Assembly: GCA_019136135.1 (NCBI GenBank)
Contig: JAGVUR010000078.1
Location: 28,673 to 92,672 of the forward strand
Length of the DNA: 64,000 bases
Direction: 5' to 3'
Origin: Verrucomicrobiota bacterium
Lineage (GTDB): Bacteria > Verrucomicrobiota > Lentisphaeria > Oligosphaerales > Oligosphaeraceae
Shown: positions 36,963 through 44,328 of the stretch, in pieces
Layout of the letters: every line of letters begins with the position of its first letter
Numbering within the stretch: position 1 is the first letter of the stretch
Notes under the pieces: model-generated
Database searches by the model: none
Told to the model about the DNA's origin: nothing
Seen by the model: only the letters and a program-made list of their open reading frames with translations
Made by a program: the position numbers and the translations under genes

Positions 36963-38921
36963 TCACTTGCCACGCACGCCCGGTCTGGAATAGCCTTTGG
37001 GTAGTGGTCGAGGAATGTCCGGAGACAGATCAGATTTGAGATAAAAGGACGATAATGGCTTGTATCCACGCTCCTCCATCAACTTGTCCCAGGCGGCGGG
37101 CAGTATGATCTTCACCGTAGTGGAGCCTCCCCCCGGAAGGCAGAGTTCCTTGTTGCGCGTGGGGTCTCCCGTGACCAGGAAAATGCTCTTGCCTTCCTGC
37201 ATGGCTGGAACACTCTGCATCGACTTTATTCCAGTCCACTCCAGCCAGGGAGGTGCCGGAGCCTCGATGGCCTGCTCCTCCTGCGCGATTCTCGCCTGAT
37301 GACGCGCAAGAGATGCTTTTTTGCCATCAAAGGAACTTCCGGGATTTCCCCAGTAATTGGCAAACGCCCGCTGAGCCAGCGGGACTCGTGCGGTTTCCAC
37401 AAGAGCCTTTTCCAAAGCATCCTTCGATGGATACAAAGAGGAAAGAGCCTTCGCGACATCGGGGGTAAGCAGGAAGGTACGGAAGACACAGGGCATACCG
37501 CTCCCCACGGCCATCTGCTGCTTCTCAACAGCGTCCCAGGCAATCATGTCCTTGATCTTCACAGCGTCGGAGGTGGCGGGAACAAGGTTGTTCCCCCAGT
37601 TAATGGAAGAGGCCGCGGACAGTGTCGATTCATTCAAGGCAAATCCCCGTTGCATATGATAAGGCTTCCATCCAACGGCGAGGGCTGCCTGCTCATTCTC
37701 CACAAGACACCACGGCATAAGATAGCCAAATGTCCCCATCCTGTTTTCCTTGACCCGATATCCGCCAAGGTTGAGCAATGCCAAATTAATGAAGCGTCCT
37801 AGGACGGCGTTTTTCGGTTCTGATATTGCACCTTGCCCGCTGTCCAGGCCAAGCTGGCGTGCGACAGGGCCATTCAGCCAACAGTATGGCGTCCACGCAT
37901 GGGTCGAGATAAGCGTGCGCCGGAAATTGCCGTCCTTCATCGCCTCTGCAAAGGCCAGAAGGATCGGCATGAATTCTGGTGGACAACCCGCCATCACCCC
38001 GTTCACAGCCACATGTCGTACCGTAACCGAACGCTGGGCGGGAGGGATGTCGCCAATCCGATGATCGGGAGGCAAATCGGTGAATTTCAAGAACTCTTCG
38101 ACAGCCTTTCCTGTCGGAGGAATGATCGGCAACCCATCCGTCCAGCCGGAGTCCAGGAAAATCCTTTGGATTTCCTCAAGTGTGCCATATAGATCGAGGT
38201 TATCGCACTTTTCATTCTGCAACGAGGTGTTTTCAGCCTCGCGCAGGGGCTGCGTCAGCATGTTTTTGACCTGAGGCCATAAAACCTTCCTTGTATTGTC
38301 CAGCAGTTCTTCTCTTGTATGCGAAGCAAAGGAGCCGGGATACTCCGCGACGCGCAGGATGCTGACGCCCGCCGTCGCCGCAGTTGTTTTCGCCTGCTTC
38401 GAAAAGCTAGGCGCTGCAATCATCACGGAGGGAATGCCCAGCATCTCCGCCACAATGCACGAGCCGACCTCCATCGGGGTGCACAGACCGCAACCGCCAT
38501 TGCCGGAAATGACTGCATCGACGCGAAACTCACGCAAGCGACGCTGGAACTCGTCCTTTTCCCTGCGCTTCACGCCTGGCCTTGGATAGGGTCCTGCCGA
38601 GCCGATTTCATTGAGAAGATAGACTTTGACCGTCGGATATTCGGCGAGAAGCAGCCTTTTCAGCTCAGGATGGGTCACGGAAGCCATGAAGCTTCCTCCA
38701 ACAAGGGCGATGGTTTTCCCATCAAGAGAATCTAGACGAGGTCCCTGTGGGTGCTTTTCCACATTGACTTCAGGGACAGGCGAAAGAACAAGATACGATG
38801 CGCTCTCAGGCTTGCCGGAGTCGCCTCCATCGCCCGGGATTTTGCAGATATTGTCGGTACATTCCTGTGCGCAAGCAAAAAGGCAAAGAAACAGTGCTGA
38901 TGAAACGAGAAACTTGTGCAT
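36963..38921 (-). CDS. Exported UGSC-family protein (cysteine variant)
   Basis: This 652-residue protein has an export signal (MHKFLVSSALFLCLFACAQ), possibly a lipoprotein signal at LFAC. Residues ~65-240 resemble the UGSC (seleno)protein family, whose motif U-G-S-C is here C144-G-L-C147 in NGGCGLCTPMEVGS. Residues ~265-560 (SGWTDGLPIIPPTGKAVEEFL, VNGVMAGCPPEFMPILLAF) match the large partner domain usually encoded near UGSC genes, so this looks like a fusion. The reaction is unknown. The start at 38921 is chosen for its AGGAG site and signal peptide, although the frame stays open to 39110 through the repeat. It ends in TGA. Confidence 0.65.
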   Translation of the reverse strand: MHKFLVSSALFLCLFACAQECTDNICKIPGDGGDSGKPESASYLVLSPVPEVNVEKHPQGPRLDSLDGKTIALVGGSFMASVTHPELKRLLLAEYPTVKVYLLNEIGSAGPYPRPGVKRREKDEFQRRLREFRVDAVISGNGGCGLCTPMEVGSCIVAEMLGIPSVMIAAPSFSKQAKTTAATAGVSILRVAEYPGSFASHTREELLDNTRKVLWPQVKNMLTQPLREAENTSLQNEKCDNLDLYGTLEEIQRIFLDSGWTDGLPIIPPTGKAVEEFLKFTDLPPDHRIGDIPPAQRSVTVRHVAVNGVMAGCPPEFMPILLAFAEAMKDGNFRRTLISTHAWTPYCWLNGPVARQLGLDSGQGAISEPKNAVLGRFINLALLNLGGYRVKENRMGTFGYLMPWCLVENEQAALAVGWKPYHMQRGFALNESTLSAASSINWGNNLVPATSDAVKIKDMIAWDAVEKQQMAVGSGMPCVFRTFLLTPDVAKALSSLYPSKDALEKALVETARVPLAQRAFANYWGNPGSSFDGKKASLARHQARIAQEEQAIEAPAPPWLEWTGIKSMQSVPAMQEGKSIFLVTGDPTRNKELCLPGGGSTTVKIILPAAWDKLMEERGYKPLSSFYLKSDLSPDIPRPLPKGYSRPGVRGK

Positions 38922-39090
38922 GGCGGCATCTCCTGGTTGTGATTGAGTTGGCAGATTCGTTTGCCACAGTAAACGCCGAAACAACAAAATTATTCTAGCC
39001 ACTTTAAGTTGTTTGCCTACAACACAGGCGAGGAGGCATCCGGCCAACGATGCGATCCTGACGATGCCCGTACACAAGCTGGCGCCAACA

Positions 39091-39138
39091 ACATCGAAAT
39101 CACAAATCATTCGCGTCCATTCGTGTCCATTCGTGGTT
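39091..39138. repeat. 48-bp dispersed repeat, copy 2
   Basis: Identical to 36892-36939. On the minus strand it covers the last codons of the sialidase-like gene, which read NHEWTRMDANDL before a TGA inside the repeat. So the repeat inserted at, or recombined into, the end of that gene. Confidence 0.9.
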
Positions 39139-40905
39139 TCTAACCAAATTCATTTCCAGGGATTCAAGCATGATGCCGAAGGGATCAGCTCCTGCCGAGG
39201 TTGTTTGAATATGCAAATAGCTTATCCCCGTCTTGGTCGGGCGCAAAAAAGCTGTTGAAATGATGTTGCCGTCATCAATTTGGAATGAAGCCTCATTCTT
39301 TTCACAGTTCCATTGCAATGTCAATGTATGCCAGCAATTCAGCGTTGCTTCGGACTGATGCTCAAAGATGCCAAGTCGATCGACTTCCACGGAAATGGAT
39401 GCATACTCCACAGCAACAGAATCACTTGGGTTGATCCAGCGGTTAGTCAATATAAAGCGCGTTCCTTCACTCCCTTGTACCTGGCGGAAACGGATCCGGA
39501 CAACGCCTGAGAACGAAGCGGGGAAATTCCAAGCGATGCCCTCGCGATCCGAAATCAGCCGTGGATCGGGATGGCGGCCAATCAACAGCACTTCGCGGTC
39601 AAGTCGATCAGGATGCGGCATAAGGATAGCACCCGAGCGACGGTTATAGGCACAATGACCGGTTATGCCGCGAAAACCTCCGGCAATGCTTTTGTAGTAA
39701 AGATGATTGGAAATATGCCGAGTGCCATGACTAAAATCCTCGAAACGCGATGTCTCATCCAGCCATCCAGGATCAAATAACACAAAGCGACGAGAATAGA
39801 TGTTTTGTCCTGCGGCCAGCAGAATTTTCCCATTGGGAAGTTCAATTGCTTGATTTTGATGAACACTCTTGTCGAAATGCTCGAACCCAAACATCTCAGA
39901 TCGGAAATCGGAATCGTTTCGGGCTGGATTCAGAAGCACCTCTCTAAATCCGCGCCAGGTTTTGCCGCAATCGGATGATATCGCGGCATGCAGCGCATCT
40001 CGATTTGTAAAGGCATCTTCCCATTTGCCCTTGATAATATCATCGGCATTTCCTCCTACTTGGGAACGGTGGTCGACTTCGGGTAGCGGAACTGTGTTGT
40101 TCCATACTGCCAGAATTCGATTCCCGGAAAGACGGTACAACCCAGGCATCGTTGCACACGCAAAGAAAATCGATGGCTCCGGCTTCGACCAAGTCAGCCC
40201 GAAATCCCGGGAAACCGATTCATAATGCTGATCTTGAGCGCAACGCAGCAAGGCATGCAAGGTACCATCCGGATATTCGCAAATAACGGGTTCAATCCCG
40301 CAATGGATCCAGCGCGCGCCGCCGTGTCCAGGCAGTGGTGCGGCAGGAAGTTCCGGAGCAACACAATCAACCTTTACCCATGTCTTCCCATCGTCGTCAG
40401 AATACAGAACTCCCCAATTTACGATATGGTTGTTCCGATGTTCAAAACCGACTATCAGGCGCTTGATTCCGCTTAACGGCAACACCTGACGCTGGATATG
40501 AATGTCAAGTCCCAGTATTTTTCGGATAGAAAAAGGTCCGTCGGGGGATTCCGCTTCAGTACAATATACCCCTGGTTCGGTATAGGATGCCAGAAACGTA
40601 TTCCGTATACTGAAATGGCTGGTAGGCCTTCCCCCGTAATTATGAAGCGCGATCCAACGTTTGCTCCATGGGATTTGGGTCATGCCTCCTGGATGGGGTT
40701 CTGTGAGCGGTTCCGTAATCCAATTCAAACCGCCATCATGGCTCTTCATGACGATAGGAAGCATATCTTCAGGCCCCCGCGATTCATCATGCAGAGAAGA
40801 ACCGTAATGGCGGATCTCGCCATCCGGCAACATCATCATATCCATGTGAGCATCGTCCGGCACAACACCAGTGACTACAGGTTCCCAAATGTTTGTCAGA
40901 TACAT
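39100..40905 (-). CDS. BNR/Asp-box sialidase-like protein
   Basis: This 601-residue protein has at least four Asp-box motifs of the S-x-D-x-G-x-T-W type: SHDGGLNW, SDDDGKTW, SRDFGLTW and SSDCGKTW. That predicts a six-bladed beta-propeller of the exo-alpha-sialidase superfamily over residues ~1-420. The C-terminal ~150 residues look like a concanavalin-type beta-sandwich. There is no signal peptide, so it may act on imported sugars or not be a sialidase at all. The last ~12 residues come from a dispersed repeat, so the native end is probably lost. A TCCGACC array and a dispersed repeat lie directly upstream. Confidence 0.72.
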   Translation of the reverse strand: MYLTNIWEPVVTGVVPDDAHMDMMMLPDGEIRHYGSSLHDESRGPEDMLPIVMKSHDGGLNWITEPLTEPHPGGMTQIPWSKRWIALHNYGGRPTSHFSIRNTFLASYTEPGVYCTEAESPDGPFSIRKILGLDIHIQRQVLPLSGIKRLIVGFEHRNNHIVNWGVLYSDDDGKTWVKVDCVAPELPAAPLPGHGGARWIHCGIEPVICEYPDGTLHALLRCAQDQHYESVSRDFGLTWSKPEPSIFFACATMPGLYRLSGNRILAVWNNTVPLPEVDHRSQVGGNADDIIKGKWEDAFTNRDALHAAISSDCGKTWRGFREVLLNPARNDSDFRSEMFGFEHFDKSVHQNQAIELPNGKILLAAGQNIYSRRFVLFDPGWLDETSRFEDFSHGTRHISNHLYYKSIAGGFRGITGHCAYNRRSGAILMPHPDRLDREVLLIGRHPDPRLISDREGIAWNFPASFSGVVRIRFRQVQGSEGTRFILTNRWINPSDSVAVEYASISVEVDRLGIFEHQSEATLNCWHTLTLQWNCEKNEASFQIDDGNIISTAFLRPTKTGISYLHIQTTSAGADPFGIMLESLEMNLVRNHEWTRMDANDL

Positions 40906-40926
40906 TGTCTCTTTTCCTTTTTGAAA

Positions 40927-41001
40927 CCTAAAAAACAGTTGACACTAGCCCTTTCTAATGCATTGATTTTCAAATGGTTATAAAACCCATGCTATCCGAC
41001 C
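40927..41001. repeat. Dispersed ~75-bp repeat, copy A (left flank of the RM cassette)
   Basis: It matches 44198-44272 at all but about seven positions, with an identical 38-base core at 40947-40984. It ends in a TCCGACC tandem array, as does copy B. On the minus strand it lies 22 bases before the sialidase-like start; copy B lies 24 bases before the methylase start. Confidence 0.9.
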
Positions 41002-41093
41002 CGTCCGACCCGTCCGACCCGTCCGACCCGTCCGACCCGTCCGACCCGTCCGACCCGTCCGACCCAGTCCGACCCAGTCCGACCCTATCCGAC
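40995..41093. repeat. TCCGACC tandem array (locus 2)
   Basis: About eleven units of TCCGACCCG with a 9-base period, shifting to a 10-base CAGTCCGACC unit near the right end. The flank GACTAGAAATGAACCATTTT resembles locus 1. The array length probably varies between strains. Confidence 0.92.
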
Positions 41094-41138
41094 TAGAAAT
41101 GAACCATTTTCAGCAACTTGAATTCCGACACCGCTTGA

Positions 41139-41163
41139 GTACGAGCACCCGGGGTGCTCCTAC
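41139..41163. repeat. 25-bp near-palindrome, copy 1
   Basis: The left arm GTACGAGCACC and right arm GGTGCTCCTAC differ from a perfect inverted repeat at one position. The perfect version is at 58272-58296. Both copies lie between genes. Confidence 0.7.
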
Positions 41164-41221
41164 CTAAACCCGTCTTGTTCTGCCTGGGGCGGGGAACCCA
41201 CCTAAGGGCAGTGCCAATCAA

Positions 41222-41308
41222 TTATCGAGCTTCTTGCAATTCCAAGGCTTTTTTGATGGCATCATCCAATTTCTTTTCAAAATCTTCAGAAAAGCCGTTG
41301 TTAAAACC
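41222..41308 (-). pseudogene. C-terminal remnant of an unknown gene
   Basis: On the minus strand a frame reads GFNNGFSEDFEKKLDDAI followed by KKALELQEAR and TAA (41222-41224). It has an amphipathic, protein-like composition but is preceded in frame by a stop at 41309-41311. The 85-residue ORF just upstream ends here in another frame. The two may be parts of one frameshifted gene. Confidence 0.4.
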
Positions 41309-41558
41309 TTAGTTTTGCCAGTTTTTTGTCCGACCCCTGCCAAAATATCTCAGCTCCTTGCAGTTCAAATATGTCTGGAAAGCATTCTACTGCCCCCAAA
41401 ACAGCATTGCGAGTCCATTCAATAAAAACATTTTGGTCTTCAAGAAAATCAGCAACCTTATCACGCAAACTTCGAAGCGTTTTCAAGCTATGCGACTCTA
41501 CTGGGCTATTTGCAAAAACATAGACCATAAAGGCGGCTGGATCGAGATAGTTGCACAT
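41301..41558 (-). CDS. Hypothetical 85-residue protein, possibly a frameshifted gene fragment
   Basis: I do not recognise it. The sequence has natural composition (VESHSLKTLRSLRDKVADFLEDQNVF, AVLGAVECFPDIFELQGAEIFW) with a helical middle. The start ATG has GAGAG about 8 bases upstream. It is the last ORF of the methylase/DUF262 cassette, about 96 bases after the 44-residue ORF, and lies in AT-rich DNA unlike the surrounding genes. Its stop falls just where another frame continues with a charged helical tail, so a single-base indel may have cut a ~110-residue protein in two. Confidence 0.45.
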   Translation of the reverse strand: MCNYLDPAAFMVYVFANSPVESHSLKTLRSLRDKVADFLEDQNVFIEWTRNAVLGAVECFPDIFELQGAEIFWQGSDKKLAKLRF

Positions 41559-41654
41559 TGAGAACTCTCATTATTTTTTGTTTTCTTGAAACGATTGGCT
41601 TTACGGCTTTACTATACATCCTCATTTTTTTGCGCAAACCATATTCATTATTTT

Positions 41655-41789
41655 TCAGCCACCCGTGGTTGAGTAACAATTCTTAAGTGTCCTGACATCA
41701 AAAAAGCGATTCCATGCATCCATGCCATCGGTAAGCCGTTGGTAAGTTTCTCCGAAAAAGCTGGCGGAAGGTTCCAAAATCATCGTCAT
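41655..41789 (-). CDS. Possible 44-residue ORF after the DUF262-HNH gene
   Basis: The frame begins MTMILEPSASFFGETYQRL and ends in TGA. AAGGGG lies about 5 bases before the ATG, and the start is 10 bases past the DUF262 stop. The frame stays open upstream inside the DUF262 gene (to 41867). It may be a small third member of the cassette or the remnant of a longer gene. No family is recognised. Confidence 0.35.
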   Translation of the reverse strand: MTMILEPSASFFGETYQRLTDGMDAWNRFFDVRTLKNCYSTTGG

Positions 41790-41799
41790 CAAAACCCCT

Positions 41800-42969
41800 T
41801 CATCGATTCCCCTTTGCGCGATTGTGGGTCTTGCATAGCATCTGGCAATTCTTGATATTTGTCTCACCGCCTTTGCTCCATGCAGCTACGTGGTCCGCAT
41901 CCATTTCTGCTAGTTTCCAGATTCTATTCTTGTTGGCATCGTGCCCAACCGCGCAAAGCGGGCAATTTGACTTCCCCTTGGCTCCTGCTTCCTTGGTTTG
42001 GGCTTCATACACTTTTTTCTTTGTGGCGTCGTCAAACACACGGATATCCAGCAGTTTTGTATCCTTCGACCCTCCGAGAATATACTCGAAGATTCCTTTC
42101 CTGCTCTTGACATATGGATCTTCTAGGAGCTTCTGCACAGCAGCAGAAACCTGGGTGGGATTGTATGCCGTATTGCGATATTCTTCGTACAATCGCCCCC
42201 ACTCGAGTCCGCGCATCTCGCTCTCGACATCTGTAAATACGGCGGACACCCAATCAATCACACTGTTAAAGTATATTTTGAGTTCATTTATATTCGTATC
42301 TTTGCGATGAAGGCTCATGTAGGCATCGATATTCCCCTTGCTTACCCAATCAAGCGCACATTCCAGGAAATCCTGGCGGTTGGCGCTGCCGTTTATATAC
42401 GCGCTCCATTTCTGGATATTGGCGTTTTGGCTATTGCTGAATTCTTCTTTGGCAAGCGTCACAAACGGTCCGGAATACGAGGCATTGCGCATTTCCTGAC
42501 GATTCAGCGGTATCCCAGCAATGTTGATCGTCTTAAACCAGTCTATGATTTCACTTTCCGTGCCTTCGCATACATAAATAAGCAGTTTCGTATTCAAAAT
42601 CTTGGCTTTTTTGTCTTGCGCCATCCCACTGAAATATTGCACCTGGCCATCTGAATCTTTAAAGGCAAACTTATCTTTTACAAAGCGTCCAAAACTGGTA
42701 ATGCGTTGTTGCCCATCCAAAACCTCAAGCTTATCGTCTGAAATCTTGTTAAAGTAAATCAGACCAATGGGATACCCCTTTAACAGGGAATCAATGACGG
42801 CCATTTCTTTTTTGCCGCCATCCGAAGCATAGATATAATTGCGCTGATACTCCGGCTGAATCGTGAGTTTGCCCGAAAGCCCAAAAAGACCTTTGCCCTC
42901 AAGCTCACTATAGACAAAACCATCGCAGATGTCTTGAATTGTAATGTCAGTGATTAATGTTGTTTTCAC
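41800..42969 (-). CDS. DUF262 (GmrSD-like) protein with C-terminal HNH nuclease
   Basis: This 389-residue protein joins an N-terminal DUF262 domain to an HNH nuclease. The DUF262 motif DGQQR is at residues 85-89 (LEVLDGQQRITSFGRFV), preceded by QPEYQRNYIY; this ParB/sulfiredoxin-like fold binds and hydrolyses nucleotides in GmrSD-type enzymes. The HNH zinc site uses C336-P-L-C339 and C379-K-T-H382, with catalytic D359-H360 in DADHVAAWSKGG. It starts with GTG in the overlap GTGA with the methylase stop, so the two are translationally coupled. The likely role is the nuclease of a restriction-modification pair. Confidence 0.88.
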   Translation of the reverse strand: MKTTLITDITIQDICDGFVYSELEGKGLFGLSGKLTIQPEYQRNYIYASDGGKKEMAVIDSLLKGYPIGLIYFNKISDDKLEVLDGQQRITSFGRFVKDKFAFKDSDGQVQYFSGMAQDKKAKILNTKLLIYVCEGTESEIIDWFKTINIAGIPLNRQEMRNASYSGPFVTLAKEEFSNSQNANIQKWSAYINGSANRQDFLECALDWVSKGNIDAYMSLHRKDTNINELKIYFNSVIDWVSAVFTDVESEMRGLEWGRLYEEYRNTAYNPTQVSAAVQKLLEDPYVKSRKGIFEYILGGSKDTKLLDIRVFDDATKKKVYEAQTKEAGAKGKSNCPLCAVGHDANKNRIWKLAEMDADHVAAWSKGGETNIKNCQMLCKTHNRAKGNR

Positions 42970-44174
42970 TTTGTGACCTTCTTGTTTTGTATAAGGATAC
43001 GAGCATAGAGTTGAACATAGTATTGCCCATCGACAACATAGTAAGTTTGATTAGTTGGTGGTGAACTTAACTTCAAAGTAGCTCCGTCGTTGAGTTTTGT
43101 TACCTCACTTTTCTTTCCATTGGTGCTGACCTGAATCTGTGGTGGATAGTTCTTCGTTGCTGCACCAAACCACGTTTTTGTAAGACCAACAACCTCAAAC
43201 TGCTCTGGACAGTATTTATCCAAAAAACTAATCGGAACCCCCATTACGCCATCATGATCGCTTGGGATAGCATCGGTAAATGGTACTTCAATAGCATCAT
43301 AATTGTCGTATTTGTCGTATGCCTCTTTCCCCCTGATTTCCTTATGTTTGCTGTATTTCAAATTCTCTGCCATGGTCATTAGCGGAAGCAGTTGGTGACG
43401 TCTTCCATGATCAAGATTGGTGAACCAACAAACATTACGGAATTTTACTAACCCAGTTTCTGCATTAAACACTCCTGGGGCAAATTCGCGTGATTTTGGC
43501 GTAAAAAAATATGCATTACCAGCGTGGAATCCGTTTCCCAGCCACATTTTGTTTTCTTGAATCTTTGGAAATATCTCTTTATAGGTAATCGCATTCATAC
43601 TGCCAATAATTAAGAACTGCTTCTCATAGTCAAAAAGCTGTTTTACATATTCTCGAAACAAGCTGAATGGCGGGTTTGTCACCACAATATCCGCTTGTTT
43701 CAGCAATGCAATACACTCATCGCTTCGAAAATCGCCATTGCCTTTCAGCGGCATCCATTCGTTCTGCTTGTTAGCCTTCAACTGCATGGCGATATCCTTC
43801 AGGTTGAACTCGCCGTCTTCATCCATGTCATATACCTGATTGATAATAAATTTATTGGCAGAGGCTTGGGGGCGACCTTTGGGCTTTTCGCAATCATCAA
43901 AGTCAAACAATTCCAGTTGCGTATTGGCAATATTTGATGGATCAAAGCTGGTTGTAATAAGCTGTTTCAAGCCGAGTCTATTGAAATTCAGCGCAAAGTA
44001 ACGGAAAAAATTGCTTTCAAACGGATCATCGCAATTGCAATACACCACCTTGCCGCGAAAAACATCAGGATCGAATTCCAAATACGCTTCTACCTCTTTC
44101 TGAATATCGCCATATTGGGTATAAAACTCGTCGTTTTTTGCCCTCTTGGCTCTGGTAAGATTCCTATTTCCCAT
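42966..44174 (-). CDS. EcoRI-family adenine-specific DNA methyltransferase
   Basis: This 402-residue enzyme probably adds a methyl group to N6 of adenine at a defined site. The N-terminus (AKRAKNDEFYTQYGDIQKEVEAY) and KVVYCNCDDPFESNFFRYFALNF are the hallmarks of the EcoRI-type methylase family. The catalytic motif NPPF is at 167-170 (ADIVVTNPPFSLF). Sequence specificity cannot be read from the protein. CAGGAAA lies upstream of the ATG. It overlaps the DUF262-HNH gene by 4 bases, an arrangement that keeps modification ahead of restriction. A dispersed repeat begins 24 bases upstream. Confidence 0.9.
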   Translation of the reverse strand: MGNRNLTRAKRAKNDEFYTQYGDIQKEVEAYLEFDPDVFRGKVVYCNCDDPFESNFFRYFALNFNRLGLKQLITTSFDPSNIANTQLELFDFDDCEKPKGRPQASANKFIINQVYDMDEDGEFNLKDIAMQLKANKQNEWMPLKGNGDFRSDECIALLKQADIVVTNPPFSLFREYVKQLFDYEKQFLIIGSMNAITYKEIFPKIQENKMWLGNGFHAGNAYFFTPKSREFAPGVFNAETGLVKFRNVCWFTNLDHGRRHQLLPLMTMAENLKYSKHKEIRGKEAYDKYDNYDAIEVPFTDAIPSDHDGVMGVPISFLDKYCPEQFEVVGLTKTWFGAATKNYPPQIQVSTNGKKSEVTKLNDGATLKLSSPPTNQTYYVVDGQYYVQLYARILIQNKKVTK

Positions 44175-44197
44175 ATAATTTCCTGCTATCTTGTAAT

Positions 44198-44272
44198 CCT
44201 AAAAAACAACTGACGCCAGCCCTTTCTAATGCATTGATTTTCAAATGGTTATAAAGCCCATGCCGTCCGACC
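44198..44272. repeat. Dispersed ~75-bp repeat, copy B (right flank of the RM cassette)
   Basis: It is the partner of 40927-41001 in the same orientation, with the identical 38-base core at 44218-44255. It leads into another TCCGACC array. The two copies enclose the methylase/DUF262 genes. Confidence 0.9.
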
Positions 44273-44323
44273 CAGTCCGACCCGGTCCGACCCGGTCCGA
44301 CCCAGTCCGACCCAGTCCGACCC
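44265..44323. repeat. TCCGACC tandem array (locus 3)
   Basis: Six units of GTCCGACCCA/G with a 10-base period. The right end touches the stop of the transglutaminase gene at 44329. Confidence 0.92.
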
Positions 44324-44328
44324 CCACA

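Larger units (their letters stand above)
40906..41300. other. 395-base repeat-dense intergenic region
   Basis: From left to right it holds a ~75-bp dispersed repeat (40927-41001), a 9-base tandem array (40995-41093), a near-palindrome (41139-41163), a fragment related to the MITE-like element (41182-41214), and a coding remnant on the minus strand (41222-41308). No intact gene is visible. Confidence 0.8.

Noticed and set aside
36963..38921. Selenocysteine in the UGSC-family protein
   Set aside because: The motif position is encoded by a cysteine codon and the frame has no internal TGA, so selenocysteine is not needed.
38922..39110. N-terminal extension of the UGSC gene to 39110
   Set aside because: The extra 63 codons run through intergenic and repeat DNA; the ATG at 38921 has a good ribosome site and begins a signal peptide.
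40995..41093. Possible CRISPR array
   Set aside because: Units are 9-10 bases and contiguous without unique spacers, and no cas genes are present, so this is a simple tandem repeat.
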